Source: Acidimicrobiales bacterium (GTDB taxonomy: Bacteria > Actinomycetota > Acidimicrobiia > Acidimicrobiales > Poriferisodalaceae). Taken from it: a stretch of DNA of 64,000 nucleotides. Numbering within the stretch: the stretch's first letter is position 1; each line of letters begins with the position of its first letter. The stretch covers positions 620,001-684,000 of the forward strand of contig JAWKIQ010000003.1 in NCBI GenBank assembly GCA_041394185.1, given 5' to 3'. Below, piece by piece: positions 16,109-22,970 of the stretch. The notes below the pieces were generated by a model. That model saw nothing but the letters and a program-made list of their open reading frames with translations, had not been told where the DNA came from and made no database searches. Position numbers and translations under genes: made by a program.

Positions 16109-16276
16109 ATGAGCGCATCTCGGGTTCGACCGGACATCTTCGTGCTCGACGACGCCTTTTCCGACGACGACCTGGCCGTTATCGGCGAGGTCGCTCGTTC
16201 TGCCAACTTCGAGCCCCAAGACCTGAACCGAGGTACCTTCACCCCTCGGCAACGTGTTGATTCCGGTGTCCGATGA
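16109..16276 (+). pseudogene. Truncated duplicate of 2OG-Fe(II) oxygenase
   Basis: A 55-codon ORF whose residues 8-48 match the start of the complete oxygenase at 17392; the stretch FEPQDLNRG is identical and TFTPRQR matches AFTARQR. It then loses similarity and stops, lacking all iron-binding residues. It is therefore a 5' fragment of a diverged second copy. With R1 and R2 it shows that this part of the island was once duplicated in tandem. Confidence 0.8.
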
Positions 16277-16339
16277 GCTCCTCGTCGAGCTCATCCGCCA
16301 CGGCGGAGCTACGGCCGTTCCAAGTGTCGACGTCCTTGA

Positions 16340-16564
16340 AACCCCCCGCTCGGCATTCAGCTCCCCAATGGAGCCAGATTGTTCGCCGCATCTGCGACAT
16401 ACGACACCGACCGATCCGATGTGGTCGCTGTGGACGTCGCCATCTACGGCGGCCCAGATGACGTGGTCATTCGCACCTACTTGTTCCGATGGGACGGGTT
16501 AGTCTGGTCCGATACAACACCAAACTCGACTGGCATCACGTTGACTTCGGATCACGAGGTGTGA
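16340..16564 (+). pseudogene. Relic of an unrecognised gene
   Basis: An open frame of 74 codons follows an in-frame stop at 16337-16339 and has no good start. It reads like the C-terminal part of a protein (RSDVVAVDVAIYGGPDD, VIRTYLFRWDGLVW). I do not recognise the family. It lies between the oxygenase fragment and R2, in an 1115-base stretch with no intact gene. Confidence 0.35.
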
Positions 16565-16653
16565 GCCGGGATCGAGCAACTCGCCCACGCCGCAGGTGGA
16601 GCTCGGTCGGCTCGAGAGCGTTCACATCGGACACATCGAATCGGGAGATGGAA

Positions 16654-16682
16654 AGGGAGGTGGACCGGGTGTCCACCTCCCT
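16654..16682. other. Perfect 12-bp stem-loop abutting R2
   Basis: The arms AGGGAGGTGGAC and GTCCACCTCCCT pair perfectly around a 5-base loop. The hairpin ends one base before R2 starts at 16684. A weaker hairpin occupies the same place before R1. On the minus strand a short TTTCC follows, so it could be a terminator for minus-strand reading, or part of a recombination site. Confidence 0.55.
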
Positions 16683-16683
16683 A

Positions 16684-16919
16684 GACATAGAAACCTGGTC
16701 TGAGCTGGTCTTTGCTACTCGATGCGCAGACCGGAGATCGCCCTCCTGGTGACGAACTGCTGGATCTGCTCGGTGCCTTCGAAGATGTAGTGGGTCTTCC
16801 GAGACTTAGCCACTGGTGACCGCTGTGGCCGTTTTCGTTGCCTGACCAGGGGAAACGCTGACTACAGCTCTCCGATGCAAACCGCTGTTCATCCCTTCTC
16901 CGAGCCGAAAGTAGGGATG
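16684..16919 (+). repeat. Direct repeat R2
   Basis: Second copy of the R1 element. It shares the left flank (CCTGGTCTGAGCTG), the dehydrogenase 3' end, the CTGTGGCCGTTTTCGTTGCC stretch and the terminal hairpin (16890-16919). It carries a longer dehydrogenase fragment (16715-16798). R1 and R2 are in the same orientation about 1.8 kb apart. Confidence 0.8.
16715..16798 (-). pseudogene. C-terminal acyl-CoA dehydrogenase fragment (copy 2)
   Basis: On the minus strand this encodes 27 residues plus stop, beginning KTHYIFEGTEQIQQF and ending RAISGLRIE. It matches the last 27 residues of the complete dehydrogenase at 21704 (KIHDIFEGTEQIQQL) with five differences, and includes the catalytic Glu. The first and last thirds are nearly identical at DNA level while the middle has diverged, so it comes from a related but distinct gene copy. 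Upstream sequence is unrelated. It is also the second candidate attachment site (16715-16742). Confidence 0.85.
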
Positions 16920-16970
16920 GGAGTAGGGATCGTCCTCGCAGCTCTCGCCTCCAAAACTATGGTCGCGTAC

Positions 16971-17261
16971 ATGGCTCTCTCCAAGCGCAACTCCCGAAGA
17001 ATCGTCGTCGACGGGGTGCCATACCGGTGGGCCTTGTCGATGGACAGCGGCTACGCGATGGTCACTGTTCAACATGGATCGGGTTCGGGCCAGCGACTCG
17101 AAGCTCAAACTGGACCATAGACGTGGGGCGAGGAACGCCCCACGTCACCCGCAGCTGTCTCGTCGATCATCAAGTTCGCCCTCGAGTCGGGCTGGGAACC
17201 GATGCAGACGGGAGCACCGCACCGGCTCAGAGACGTAGATCAGTCGGTGCAACTGAGGTGA
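16971..17261 (+). pseudogene. Small conserved actinobacterial gene interrupted by TAG
   Basis: From ATG 16971 (or ATG 16959) the frame reads MALSKRNSRRIVVDGVPYRW, then VTVQHGSGSGQRLEAQTGP and a TAG at 17118-17120. In the same frame it continues TWGEERPTSPAAVSSIIKFA and LESGWEPMQTGAPHRL to TGA 17259. I recall actinobacterial small proteins with exactly this two-part plan (RRIxVDGxxYRW at the start, IRxALxxGWxP near the end), so the TAG looks like a nonsense mutation. An 11-bp hairpin (17120-17146) starts at the TAG, so the alternative is a genuinely short gene with a terminator. Confidence 0.5.
17120..17146. terminator. Perfect 11-bp stem-loop after the TAG
   Basis: The arms GACGTGGGGCG and CGCCCCACGTC pair perfectly around a 5-base loop AGGAA. 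It begins with the G of the TAG stop codon at 17118. No T-run follows, so termination is uncertain; it could instead be coincidental symmetry inside the decayed reading frame. Confidence 0.4.
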
Positions 17262-17391
17262 TGTCGCTGCGGCCCGAATGGCATTGGCCGGCTCGTCCCG
17301 AGAACGGCCATCCAGCACAACGCAACACGGCCAGGAGCATCGCCTAGCAAACCTGGCCTCCACGGGATCTTCCGCGTCGTACTCTCAACTC

Positions 17392-18024
17392 ATGCAGTTC
17401 GAGCGTCGGCGCCGAGACATTCGCGTGCTCGATAGCGCGCTCTCGGAAACGGATCTGGCGGCGATCAGCGACGCCGCCGCTTCAGCCGACTTCGAACCGC
17501 AAGACCTGAACCGAGGTGCCTTCACCGCACGGCAACGAGCTGTCGTCGAGTCGCCTCAGATCGCCGAGCTGCTTTGGGACGCGGTCTCGCCGTATCTGGG
17601 ACGGCCTGGCGAGTGGTTCGGTGGCCCCGGTACGCCCCGACTCGATCCGCCGATCGACGAGTGGACCTTCCTCGGATGCAATCCTCTGAGCCGGTTCTAC
17701 TTGTACTCGATGGGCGGCGCATTCTCCGAGCACGAGGACGAACCCTGGCGGCCGGACGAGTCGCGACGGAGCCTCCTGACGCTGCTCGCCTATCTGCCGA
17801 CCGAGGAATGCGTCGGGGGCGAAACCGTCATCGACGGCGAGACCGTTGCGGTCAAGTCCGGTCGGATCGTCGTGTTCGACCATGGCATCCTCAACGAGGG
17901 CAAGCCCGTCGAGCGAGGAACGAAGCTGGTTCTTCGGAACGACATCGTCGCCGCCAGCCCGCCGGCGGTCATGGACGAACTCGTGCGCGAGACCGAGCGC
18001 CTCGGGCTCTACGACCCGGATTGA
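17392..18024 (+). CDS. 2OG-Fe(II) oxygenase, prolyl 4-hydroxylase-like
   Basis: A 210-residue protein from ATG 17392; the frame is open further upstream but that part has no matching similarity. The iron ligands are visible: H114 and D116 in FSEHEDEPW, H164 in VFDHGILNEG, and R182 in TKLVLRND for 2-oxoglutarate. The VVFDHGILNEGKPV stretch is typical of prolyl hydroxylase-type oxygenases that hydroxylate protein residues. The first 48 residues are duplicated in the fragment at 16109. It lies in cassette 2 upstream of a large inverted repeat and the Abi-like gene on the same strand. The substrate is unknown. Confidence 0.8.
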   Translation: MQFERRRRDIRVLDSALSETDLAAISDAAASADFEPQDLNRGAFTARQRAVVESPQIAELLWDAVSPYLGRPGEWFGGPGTPRLDPPIDEWTFLGCNPLSRFYLYSMGGAFSEHEDEPWRPDESRRSLLTLLAYLPTEECVGGETVIDGETVAVKSGRIVVFDHGILNEGKPVERGTKLVLRNDIVAASPPAVMDELVRETERLGLYDPD

Positions 18025-18102
18025 GTGCCACCGCACCCACCAACGCGCCGTGGAGCATCGTCCGTATTGCGGCGGCCCGTCGATTCCTCGTGAATCGGGT
18101 TG

Positions 18103-18166
18103 CCGCCCCCGTCACGCTTCGGGAACCCTTCGGGCGCCAGCGGCGCCGAAGCGTGACGGGGGGCGG
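18103..18166. other. Large imperfect palindrome (20-bp stem)
   Basis: The left arm 18103-18122 (CCGCCCCCGTCACGCTTCGG) pairs with 18146-18166 with only one extra G. The loop itself holds two GGCGCC blocks that can pair. It sits in the 231-base gap between the oxygenase and Abi-like genes and is followed on the plus strand by an A-run (GAAAAAATC). It could be a terminator for one strand, a mobile-element end or a recombination hairpin. No function is proven. Confidence 0.55.
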
Positions 18167-18255
18167 TCGCTCAGACCGAAAAAATCAATACCCCGGGCGC
18201 ATGCCGAAGCATTAGCGACACCGGGGAATTACTTCGGACTGTACCATCAACCGGG

Positions 18256-18972
18256 ATGAGTTTCAACCCTGCGATCGAGTCGGCGGTCTCCACACCGCGC
18301 TTCGACCGCTTCCGCGCTGCCGCCTCGGACGACGGGCACGCCTGGGAGTTGTACCGCTGGAACATAGAACTCACCAGCAGCTTCGCACCTCTGGCTGCAG
18401 ACCTGGAGGTGGCGCTACGCAACACGATTCACCAGCAGCTGACCGACCTCTGCGGCTCGGAGACGTGGTGGACGAGCTCGTCTCTGCTTCTCGACGACAT
18501 CACAGCGGAGATGCTCACCGACGTCGTGCAGAAGTACAGAAGGAAGCTCGACAAGGGCTCGGTCGGTGCAGGCAAGGTCATCTCTGAGCTGTCGCTGGGC
18601 ACTTGGGTACGGCTCCTCAGCAAAGGCGGCCACTCCGCCCTCGGGCGCTCGATCGACTATGACCGCCGACTCTGGCGACCTGCGCTGCGACGTGGCTTCG
18701 CGACCGGCGAGCTGAACAGAAACGGCGAGCCACGACGACCGACCCGCAAGGACGTTCACGCTCGGGCAGAGACCTTCCAGAGGCTTCGCAACCGCTGCGC
18801 TCACCACGAGCCGATCATCGACGGAATCCAGGCGCCGGGCACAACAACCATGCTCCCGCTCGGGCAGGTCTGGCATGACTGTGTCGAGTTGCTCCGGTGG
18901 ATATCGCCGCCACTCGCAGAGATCCACAAAGAGCAACCGCCCTTCCTAGCCATCCTGGCGCAACGACCGTGA
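18256..18972 (+). CDS. Abi-like HEPN protein (Abi_2/AbiD-AbiF type)
   Basis: A 238-residue protein. The N-terminal part (FNPAIESAVSTPRFDRFRAA, ELYRWNIELTSSFAPLAADL, EVALRNTIHQQL) and the C-terminal FQRLRNRCAHHEPI follow the Abi-like family, which includes phage-abortive-infection proteins AbiD and AbiF. R178-N-R-C-A-H183 is the R-x4-H motif of HEPN ribonuclease-type domains. Homologues act in phage defence or as toxin-like RNases, so this gene marks the island as a defence locus. It stands alone on its strand; the dehydrogenase 3'-end copy 3 begins 17 bases after its stop. No antitoxin partner is adjacent. Confidence 0.75.
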   Translation: MSFNPAIESAVSTPRFDRFRAAASDDGHAWELYRWNIELTSSFAPLAADLEVALRNTIHQQLTDLCGSETWWTSSSLLLDDITAEMLTDVVQKYRRKLDKGSVGAGKVISELSLGTWVRLLSKGGHSALGRSIDYDRRLWRPALRRGFATGELNRNGEPRRPTRKDVHARAETFQRLRNRCAHHEPIIDGIQAPGTTTMLPLGQVWHDCVELLRWISPPLAEIHKEQPPFLAILAQRP

Positions 18973-18988
18973 TGGCAAGGGCACAGAA

Positions 18989-19016
18989 CTACTCGATCCG
19001 CAGACCCGAGATTGCC
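18989..19016 (-). repeat. Dehydrogenase 3'-end copy 3 (candidate att)
   Basis: A 28-base copy of the acyl-CoA dehydrogenase 3' end with three substitutions that leave the encoded AISGLRIE-stop unchanged. Neighbouring bases show no further dehydrogenase similarity. It marks the boundary between cassettes 2 and 3. Confidence 0.7.
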
Positions 19017-19019
19017 TGG

Positions 19020-19196
19020 CTATGACGCCGCTGGCTCCGGCGCACCAAGCCTGAAGGTCACCTTGCGATCGCGAGCGACTACGCCCGACAGACCAACCAT
19101 ATAGCCGGCGGACGTGAGACCTTGCGCCGCCTTGATCGCCTCGGCTCTGATGTAGTCTTCCTCAGGTTTGAAACGAGCTCGAGGATCCGGCCACAC
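19020..19196 (-). pseudogene. Possible C-terminal relic of unknown protein
   Basis: A protein-like frame of 58 codons from GTG 19196 (WPDPRARFKPEEDYIRAEA, IKAAQGLTSAGYMVGLSG) ending in TAG. It is in the same frame as, and begins shortly after, the stop of the gene at 19221. It could be a small gene, a remnant, or a former C-terminal extension. I do not recognise the family. It occupies most of the 248-base gap between the Abi-like and immunity-like genes. Confidence 0.3.
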
Positions 19197-19220
19197 GTCG
19201 GGGACGCGCCCGCACGCTGC

Positions 19221-20588
19221 TCAGTCCCGGATTGCGGGCGGCTCACACTCGCGGAGCTCACCGGTGGGCGCCCGTTCGAACGCGACGGGCGCCGGTCGAG
19301 AGAACAACTCCTCGAGCTGCTCGTCGAACGCGATCACATTGCGGAGCGGCAGGAGAACGAAGTTGGCCGGATCATCGAGATACTCGTCGGACTCGTTGCC
19401 GGCAAGCACACACCAGCCGCTGTCATTCTCTCGATCGGTGGGCTCGCGATACACGAAGCCGACGGGCGCCCCGTCGTTGGCGACTGCTGCGCTCACGAAG
19501 GCCAGCTGGGACAGGCTGCCGAACCAGAGTTCTTCAAGTCGCCTCGAACGAGCCACGATCTCAGCGCTGCCGAGCTCGACTCGGACCCGCAGGAGCGTCC
19601 CGTCCGCGGCGACATCTCGGTAGACGGGAAACACGCCGTCGCCCCATGTCGTGAAGAAGCCGACGCCACGTCCCCCGGCGAGTTCGATCGAACCCGACTC
19701 CGTCGGTGAGTTGACCGTTTGCCGGAGGATCTGATGGTGGTGGCTGTTCGGCCTGACGTCGGCAGCGAACTTCAACTCGCCAGCCTGTTCAACCTCCCAA
19801 ATCTCGGTCACGACCTCTCGCGCACGGTCGAGACCGAGGTCGGCCCAACCGAATGCATCGTTTCCTAGCAATGGGTCCTGCGTCGCACCGGTGATCGAGG
19901 CGACCTCGACAGCATCGCGCCCCCAGAACGCGACGTCGTAGAGGCCGTCGAGCGACTCGTTGTGCACCCACGCGCCGAGCAGATCGAGGTCGCACAGCAT
20001 CAGCCGGGCCTCGTCGACCGGCACATGGCCCATCTCGATCGAGTCTGCGACAGCACCATCGGCGACATCGAGCCACACGGACTTCCAGCGACCCGCATCC
20101 GGCGCGTCCGATGGCATCCGAACGCCGCGGACCGGCAGCGCGACCCCCGTTGGCAATCCGCCCGCGGCCACTGCCCATGGTCCGTGGAACGGCACCTCGA
20201 CGCCGACCGGCTGGAGCGCAACCAGTCGAGCCACGCGCTCGCCGTGCGGCATGCGGTCGACCTCCACCACTCGCGCCTTTAGCCCGAGAGAGTCGCAGAC
20301 CGAGGCGACCTTCGAGCGCACGGTGTCGATTCCGTCGGGCGGCATGTCGAAGACGAACGTCTCCTTCGCTGCGGCGAGATCGAGATGACGAGCGACTTCG
20401 GTCGCATCGGGTCCGACGATCTGAAGGTCGACTGCCGAGTTCGCCCGCTCGGCGAGCTCGGGATCACCATCTTCGATCTGAGGCGATTCCGAGTGCGACC
20501 ACATGCCCAGCAATCCGAAGTCGATGACGACCAGGGTCCCAGACGACAACTCGACCTCACCAAGCAGTTCCACAGGATCGGACACCAT
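19221..20588 (-). CDS. Immunity-like protein with C-terminal DUF2185/Imm33-type domain
   Basis: A protein of 455 residues from ATG 20588; the frame continues upstream but only without similarity. The last 90 residues (FVSAAVANDGAPVGFVYREP, NDSGWCVLAGNESDEYLDDP, APVAFER) match the plan of DUF2185/Imm33 immunity proteins. The middle (SGSIELAGGRGVGFFTTWGD, GVFPVYRDVAADGTLLRVRV) resembles DUF4241. There is an internal duplication: IDFGLLGMWSHSES near residue 20 recurs as CDLDLLGAWVHNES near residue 220. Imm33 proteins neutralise polymorphic toxins, but no toxin gene is next to it, so it may be an orphan immunity protein. It is divergent from the gene at 20703. Confidence 0.6.
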   Translation of the reverse strand: MVSDPVELLGEVELSSGTLVVIDFGLLGMWSHSESPQIEDGDPELAERANSAVDLQIVGPDATEVARHLDLAAAKETFVFDMPPDGIDTVRSKVASVCDSLGLKARVVEVDRMPHGERVARLVALQPVGVEVPFHGPWAVAAGGLPTGVALPVRGVRMPSDAPDAGRWKSVWLDVADGAVADSIEMGHVPVDEARLMLCDLDLLGAWVHNESLDGLYDVAFWGRDAVEVASITGATQDPLLGNDAFGWADLGLDRAREVVTEIWEVEQAGELKFAADVRPNSHHHQILRQTVNSPTESGSIELAGGRGVGFFTTWGDGVFPVYRDVAADGTLLRVRVELGSAEIVARSRRLEELWFGSLSQLAFVSAAVANDGAPVGFVYREPTDRENDSGWCVLAGNESDEYLDDPANFVLLPLRNVIAFDEQLEELFSRPAPVAFERAPTGELRECEPPAIRD

Positions 20589-20702
20589 CGATGCCCGCTC
20601 TCGTCTCCGCTTGCCGAACACCATGCAAGACTGGCACAGCAATCGACGGCACCGGCGACCCCTTCCACCGGCCCGACGAGCGCTTCGATCTAGTGTGGCC
20701 CA

Positions 20703-21659
20703 GTGGCTTCGCTGACAGTTGTCTATACGAGCACGGGTATGTGCTTGTCCAAGAAGCGCTACGCCTCGTGGCGCGAAACGCAGGATGACTTTGCCGGCTA
20801 CAAGGCATCCTTGGGACCCCACGACATCGACTCATTGTTCGAGTTCCTCGGTCGGGACTTTCCAGCTTCTGGCCTTCCGTTCACCCGAGACGCGGTCAAG
20901 CAGTTCGTGTCCAGCGATGAAACCGAGCTGTGGAGCGAGGGATTCATCGATCCACTATCAGACGAATACCCGGTCAGAACGGCAGCAGAGCTTTGCGACG
21001 TCCTCCGGGCGCTACGGCACGACCTCCGCAGATCACAATCAGATTGGGAGAACCCCACGCTCGACCGCTACATCGAAGCTTTGGATCTGCACCTCCAAAC
21101 CCGCTTCGGCGTCGGCACCACCATCGGTTGGGCCGACCTTGCCAGCTGGTTCAAGACGGCCAGGAGAAACGAAGGAGTCGAGATCGAGACCTGGGCCACT
21201 CGGGCCGAGATCCTGACTGGCGACCAGCTGGCCGTTTGCTGGCAACACGATCACGACGGAACCGGCCGGCTCGCCCTGAAATGCCACTCCCAGGGCTTCG
21301 CTGGCACGGGACGTGCCTGGTTCGCCGATCAGACAGTCGTTGAATTCGCGGACCGGCTCACACAGTTCCCCCTCGACGCTGACGACCTGCCGACGCTTTC
21401 GGGAGGCATCGAAGCCCGAGACTCCTACAGAGAACTCGTTGGTGTGACGGTCGTGCCCTACGGGAATCGGGGACAGATCAACGTGCGCGTCCACCTCGCA
21501 ACCGACCTGGATCTCGACCTTCTCGAAGGCCAGCACGAGTCAACGTTGCACCTGCTCACGACCTACCAAAGACTGGCAGACTTCGGCAACCGGCTAAGGG
21601 CAGTCGTGCAAGCCACCGAGCAAACAGAAGTCGTCCTCGAAGGAGAGCGACTGGACTAG
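20703..21659 (+). CDS. Immunity-like two-domain protein, cassette 3
   Basis: A 318-residue soluble protein; GTG 20703 and ATG 20739 are both possible starts. An N-terminal part of about 130 residues contains VRTAAELCDVLRALRHDL and DWENPTLDRYIEALDLHL, a motif I associate with small stand-alone immunity-like proteins (DUF7660-type; tentative). The second part contains LKCHSQGFAGTGRAWFADQ, VVEFADRLTQFPLDADDLP and VTVVPYGNRGQINVRVHLA. That is the plan of WapI-like or related proteins found beside polymorphic toxins. It is divergent from the DUF2185-type gene; together they make up cassette 3. The function is inferred from resemblance and context. Confidence 0.5.
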   Translation: MASLTVVYTSTGMCLSKKRYASWRETQDDFAGYKASLGPHDIDSLFEFLGRDFPASGLPFTRDAVKQFVSSDETELWSEGFIDPLSDEYPVRTAAELCDVLRALRHDLRRSQSDWENPTLDRYIEALDLHLQTRFGVGTTIGWADLASWFKTARRNEGVEIETWATRAEILTGDQLAVCWQHDHDGTGRLALKCHSQGFAGTGRAWFADQTVVEFADRLTQFPLDADDLPTLSGGIEARDSYRELVGVTVVPYGNRGQINVRVHLATDLDLDLLEGQHESTLHLLTTYQRLADFGNRLRAVVQATEQTEVVLEGERLD

Positions 21660-21703
21660 AGGGTACCGAACGACCCGAAATCCGCACAAACCCCCTGCAA
21701 GCG

Positions 21704-22915
21704 CTACTCGATGCGCAGACCGGAGATCGCCCTGCTGATCACCAGCTGCTGGATCTGCTCGGTGCCTTCGAAGATGTCGTGGATCTTGGCGTCACGGTGC
21801 CAGCGCTCGACTGGGTACTCGCGGGTGTAGCCGTAGCCGCCGAGGATCTGGATGGCGCGCTCGGTGACCCAAGTAGCGGTGCGGCCGGCCTTCAGCTTGG
21901 CCATCGAGCCTTCGGCGTTCTTGAACTTGCGCTGCTTGCCGAGCCAGGCGGCACGCCAGATCAGCATGCGGCTGGCGTCGATCTCGGTGGCCATGTCGGC
22001 GAGCATGAAGGCGATCGACTGGTTCATGATGATCGGCCGACCGAACGCGTGGCGCTCCTTGGCGTACTCGAGCGCGTATTCATACGCGGCTCGTGCGACA
22101 CCCAGGGCTTGGGCACCCACTGCGGGCCGGGTCGCCTCGAAGGTCTGCATGGCGGCCTGGGCATTGCCGGACTTGCCCTCGCGGACACGGGCCAGGCGCT
22201 CGTCGAGCTTTTCCTTGCCACCGAGCAGGCAGCTGCCGGGAACACGAACGTCGTCGAGGACGACCTCGGCTGTGTGCGACGCACGGATGCCGTGCTTCTT
22301 GTACTTCTGCCCCATCGACAGACCCTTGGTGCCGGGGGGAACGATGAACGAGGCGTGACCCTTCGATCCGAACTCGGGAGCCACAACGGCCACCACCACG
22401 TGAACATCGGCGATACCGCCGTTGGTGATCCACGCCTTGGTGCCGTTCAGCACCCATTCGTCGGTCTTTTTGTCGTAGACGGCGTGGGTGCGATAGCCAC
22501 CGACGTCAGACCCGGCATCGGGCTCGGATGCGGCGAAGGCGCCGAGCTTGAGATCGCCAGGGGTGCCATAGCACTGGGGCACCCACTCCATGACCTGCTC
22601 GGGCGTGCCCGAGGCGGCGATACCCGCCGCGGCCAGACCGGTGCCCATGATGGCCATGCCGATGCCGGCATCGCCCCAGAACAGCTCTTCGATGGCAACG
22701 GGAAGAGTGAGGCCCGTTGGGTCGTTCATCATGCCCTCGGCCATGAACTCCCAGCCGTACAAGCCGATTGCCTGGGCCTGCTCGACGATTGGGTAGGGGA
22801 ACTCTTCGCGTTCGTCCCATTCCTCGGCGTTGGGGCGCACGACGTCTTCGGCGAAATCGTGAACCCACTTCTGGAGCTGGATCTGGTCTTCGTTCAACTC
22901 GAGCGAGAAGTCCAT
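21704..22915 (-). CDS. Acyl-CoA dehydrogenase
   Basis: A 403-residue FAD-dependent acyl-CoA dehydrogenase of standard length. It shows the FAD/substrate motif AFAASEPDAGSDVGGYRT, WITNGGIADVHVVVA, the Arg-rich ARAAYEYALEYAKERHAFGR helix, and the C-terminal GGYGYTREYPVERWHRDAK followed by HDIFEGTEQIQ. The Glu of FEGT (about residue 383) is the catalytic base. It oxidises acyl-CoA to trans-2-enoyl-CoA in beta-oxidation or a related catabolic pathway. Twin GTTACC-N4-GGTAAC palindromes lie upstream and suggest TetR-type control. Its 3' end is the sequence repeated three more times in the neighbouring island; the gene itself is complete. Confidence 0.95.
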   Translation of the reverse strand: MDFSLELNEDQIQLQKWVHDFAEDVVRPNAEEWDEREEFPYPIVEQAQAIGLYGWEFMAEGMMNDPTGLTLPVAIEELFWGDAGIGMAIMGTGLAAAGIAASGTPEQVMEWVPQCYGTPGDLKLGAFAASEPDAGSDVGGYRTHAVYDKKTDEWVLNGTKAWITNGGIADVHVVVAVVAPEFGSKGHASFIVPPGTKGLSMGQKYKKHGIRASHTAEVVLDDVRVPGSCLLGGKEKLDERLARVREGKSGNAQAAMQTFEATRPAVGAQALGVARAAYEYALEYAKERHAFGRPIIMNQSIAFMLADMATEIDASRMLIWRAAWLGKQRKFKNAEGSMAKLKAGRTATWVTERAIQILGGYGYTREYPVERWHRDAKIHDIFEGTEQIQQLVISRAISGLRIE

Positions 22916-22970
22916 CGGACCCTCCGTTGTCGGTCGCCGCTGGGCTGACCCGTCGGCGTGCGGGAACCTT

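Larger units (their letters stand above)
14861..21731. mobile_element. Accessory cassette island at acyl-CoA dehydrogenase 3' end
   Basis: A 6.9-kb segment between the esterase gene and the acyl-CoA dehydrogenase gene. The 28-base 3' end of that dehydrogenase, stop codon included, occurs four times in the same orientation (14892, 16715, 18989, 21704) and divides the segment into three cassettes. The contents are accessory in type: an unknown helical protein, a 2OG oxygenase and its truncated duplicate, an Abi-like HEPN protein, two immunity-like proteins, at least four gene relics and several hairpins. The pattern is what repeated site-specific integration at a gene 3' end would leave. No integrase or transposase is inside, so mobility is inferred. 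Confidence 0.6.

Noticed and set aside
15054..16118. Full 354-codon frame as the real gene.
   Set aside because: The first 40 codons are Arg/Gly-rich, lie over the start of the divergent oxygenase fragment and lack a ribosome site; ATG 15998 is a better start.
18103..18166. Integron attC site.
   Set aside because: The size and palindromy fit loosely, but I see no RYYYAAC/GTTRRRY core sites and no integron integrase.
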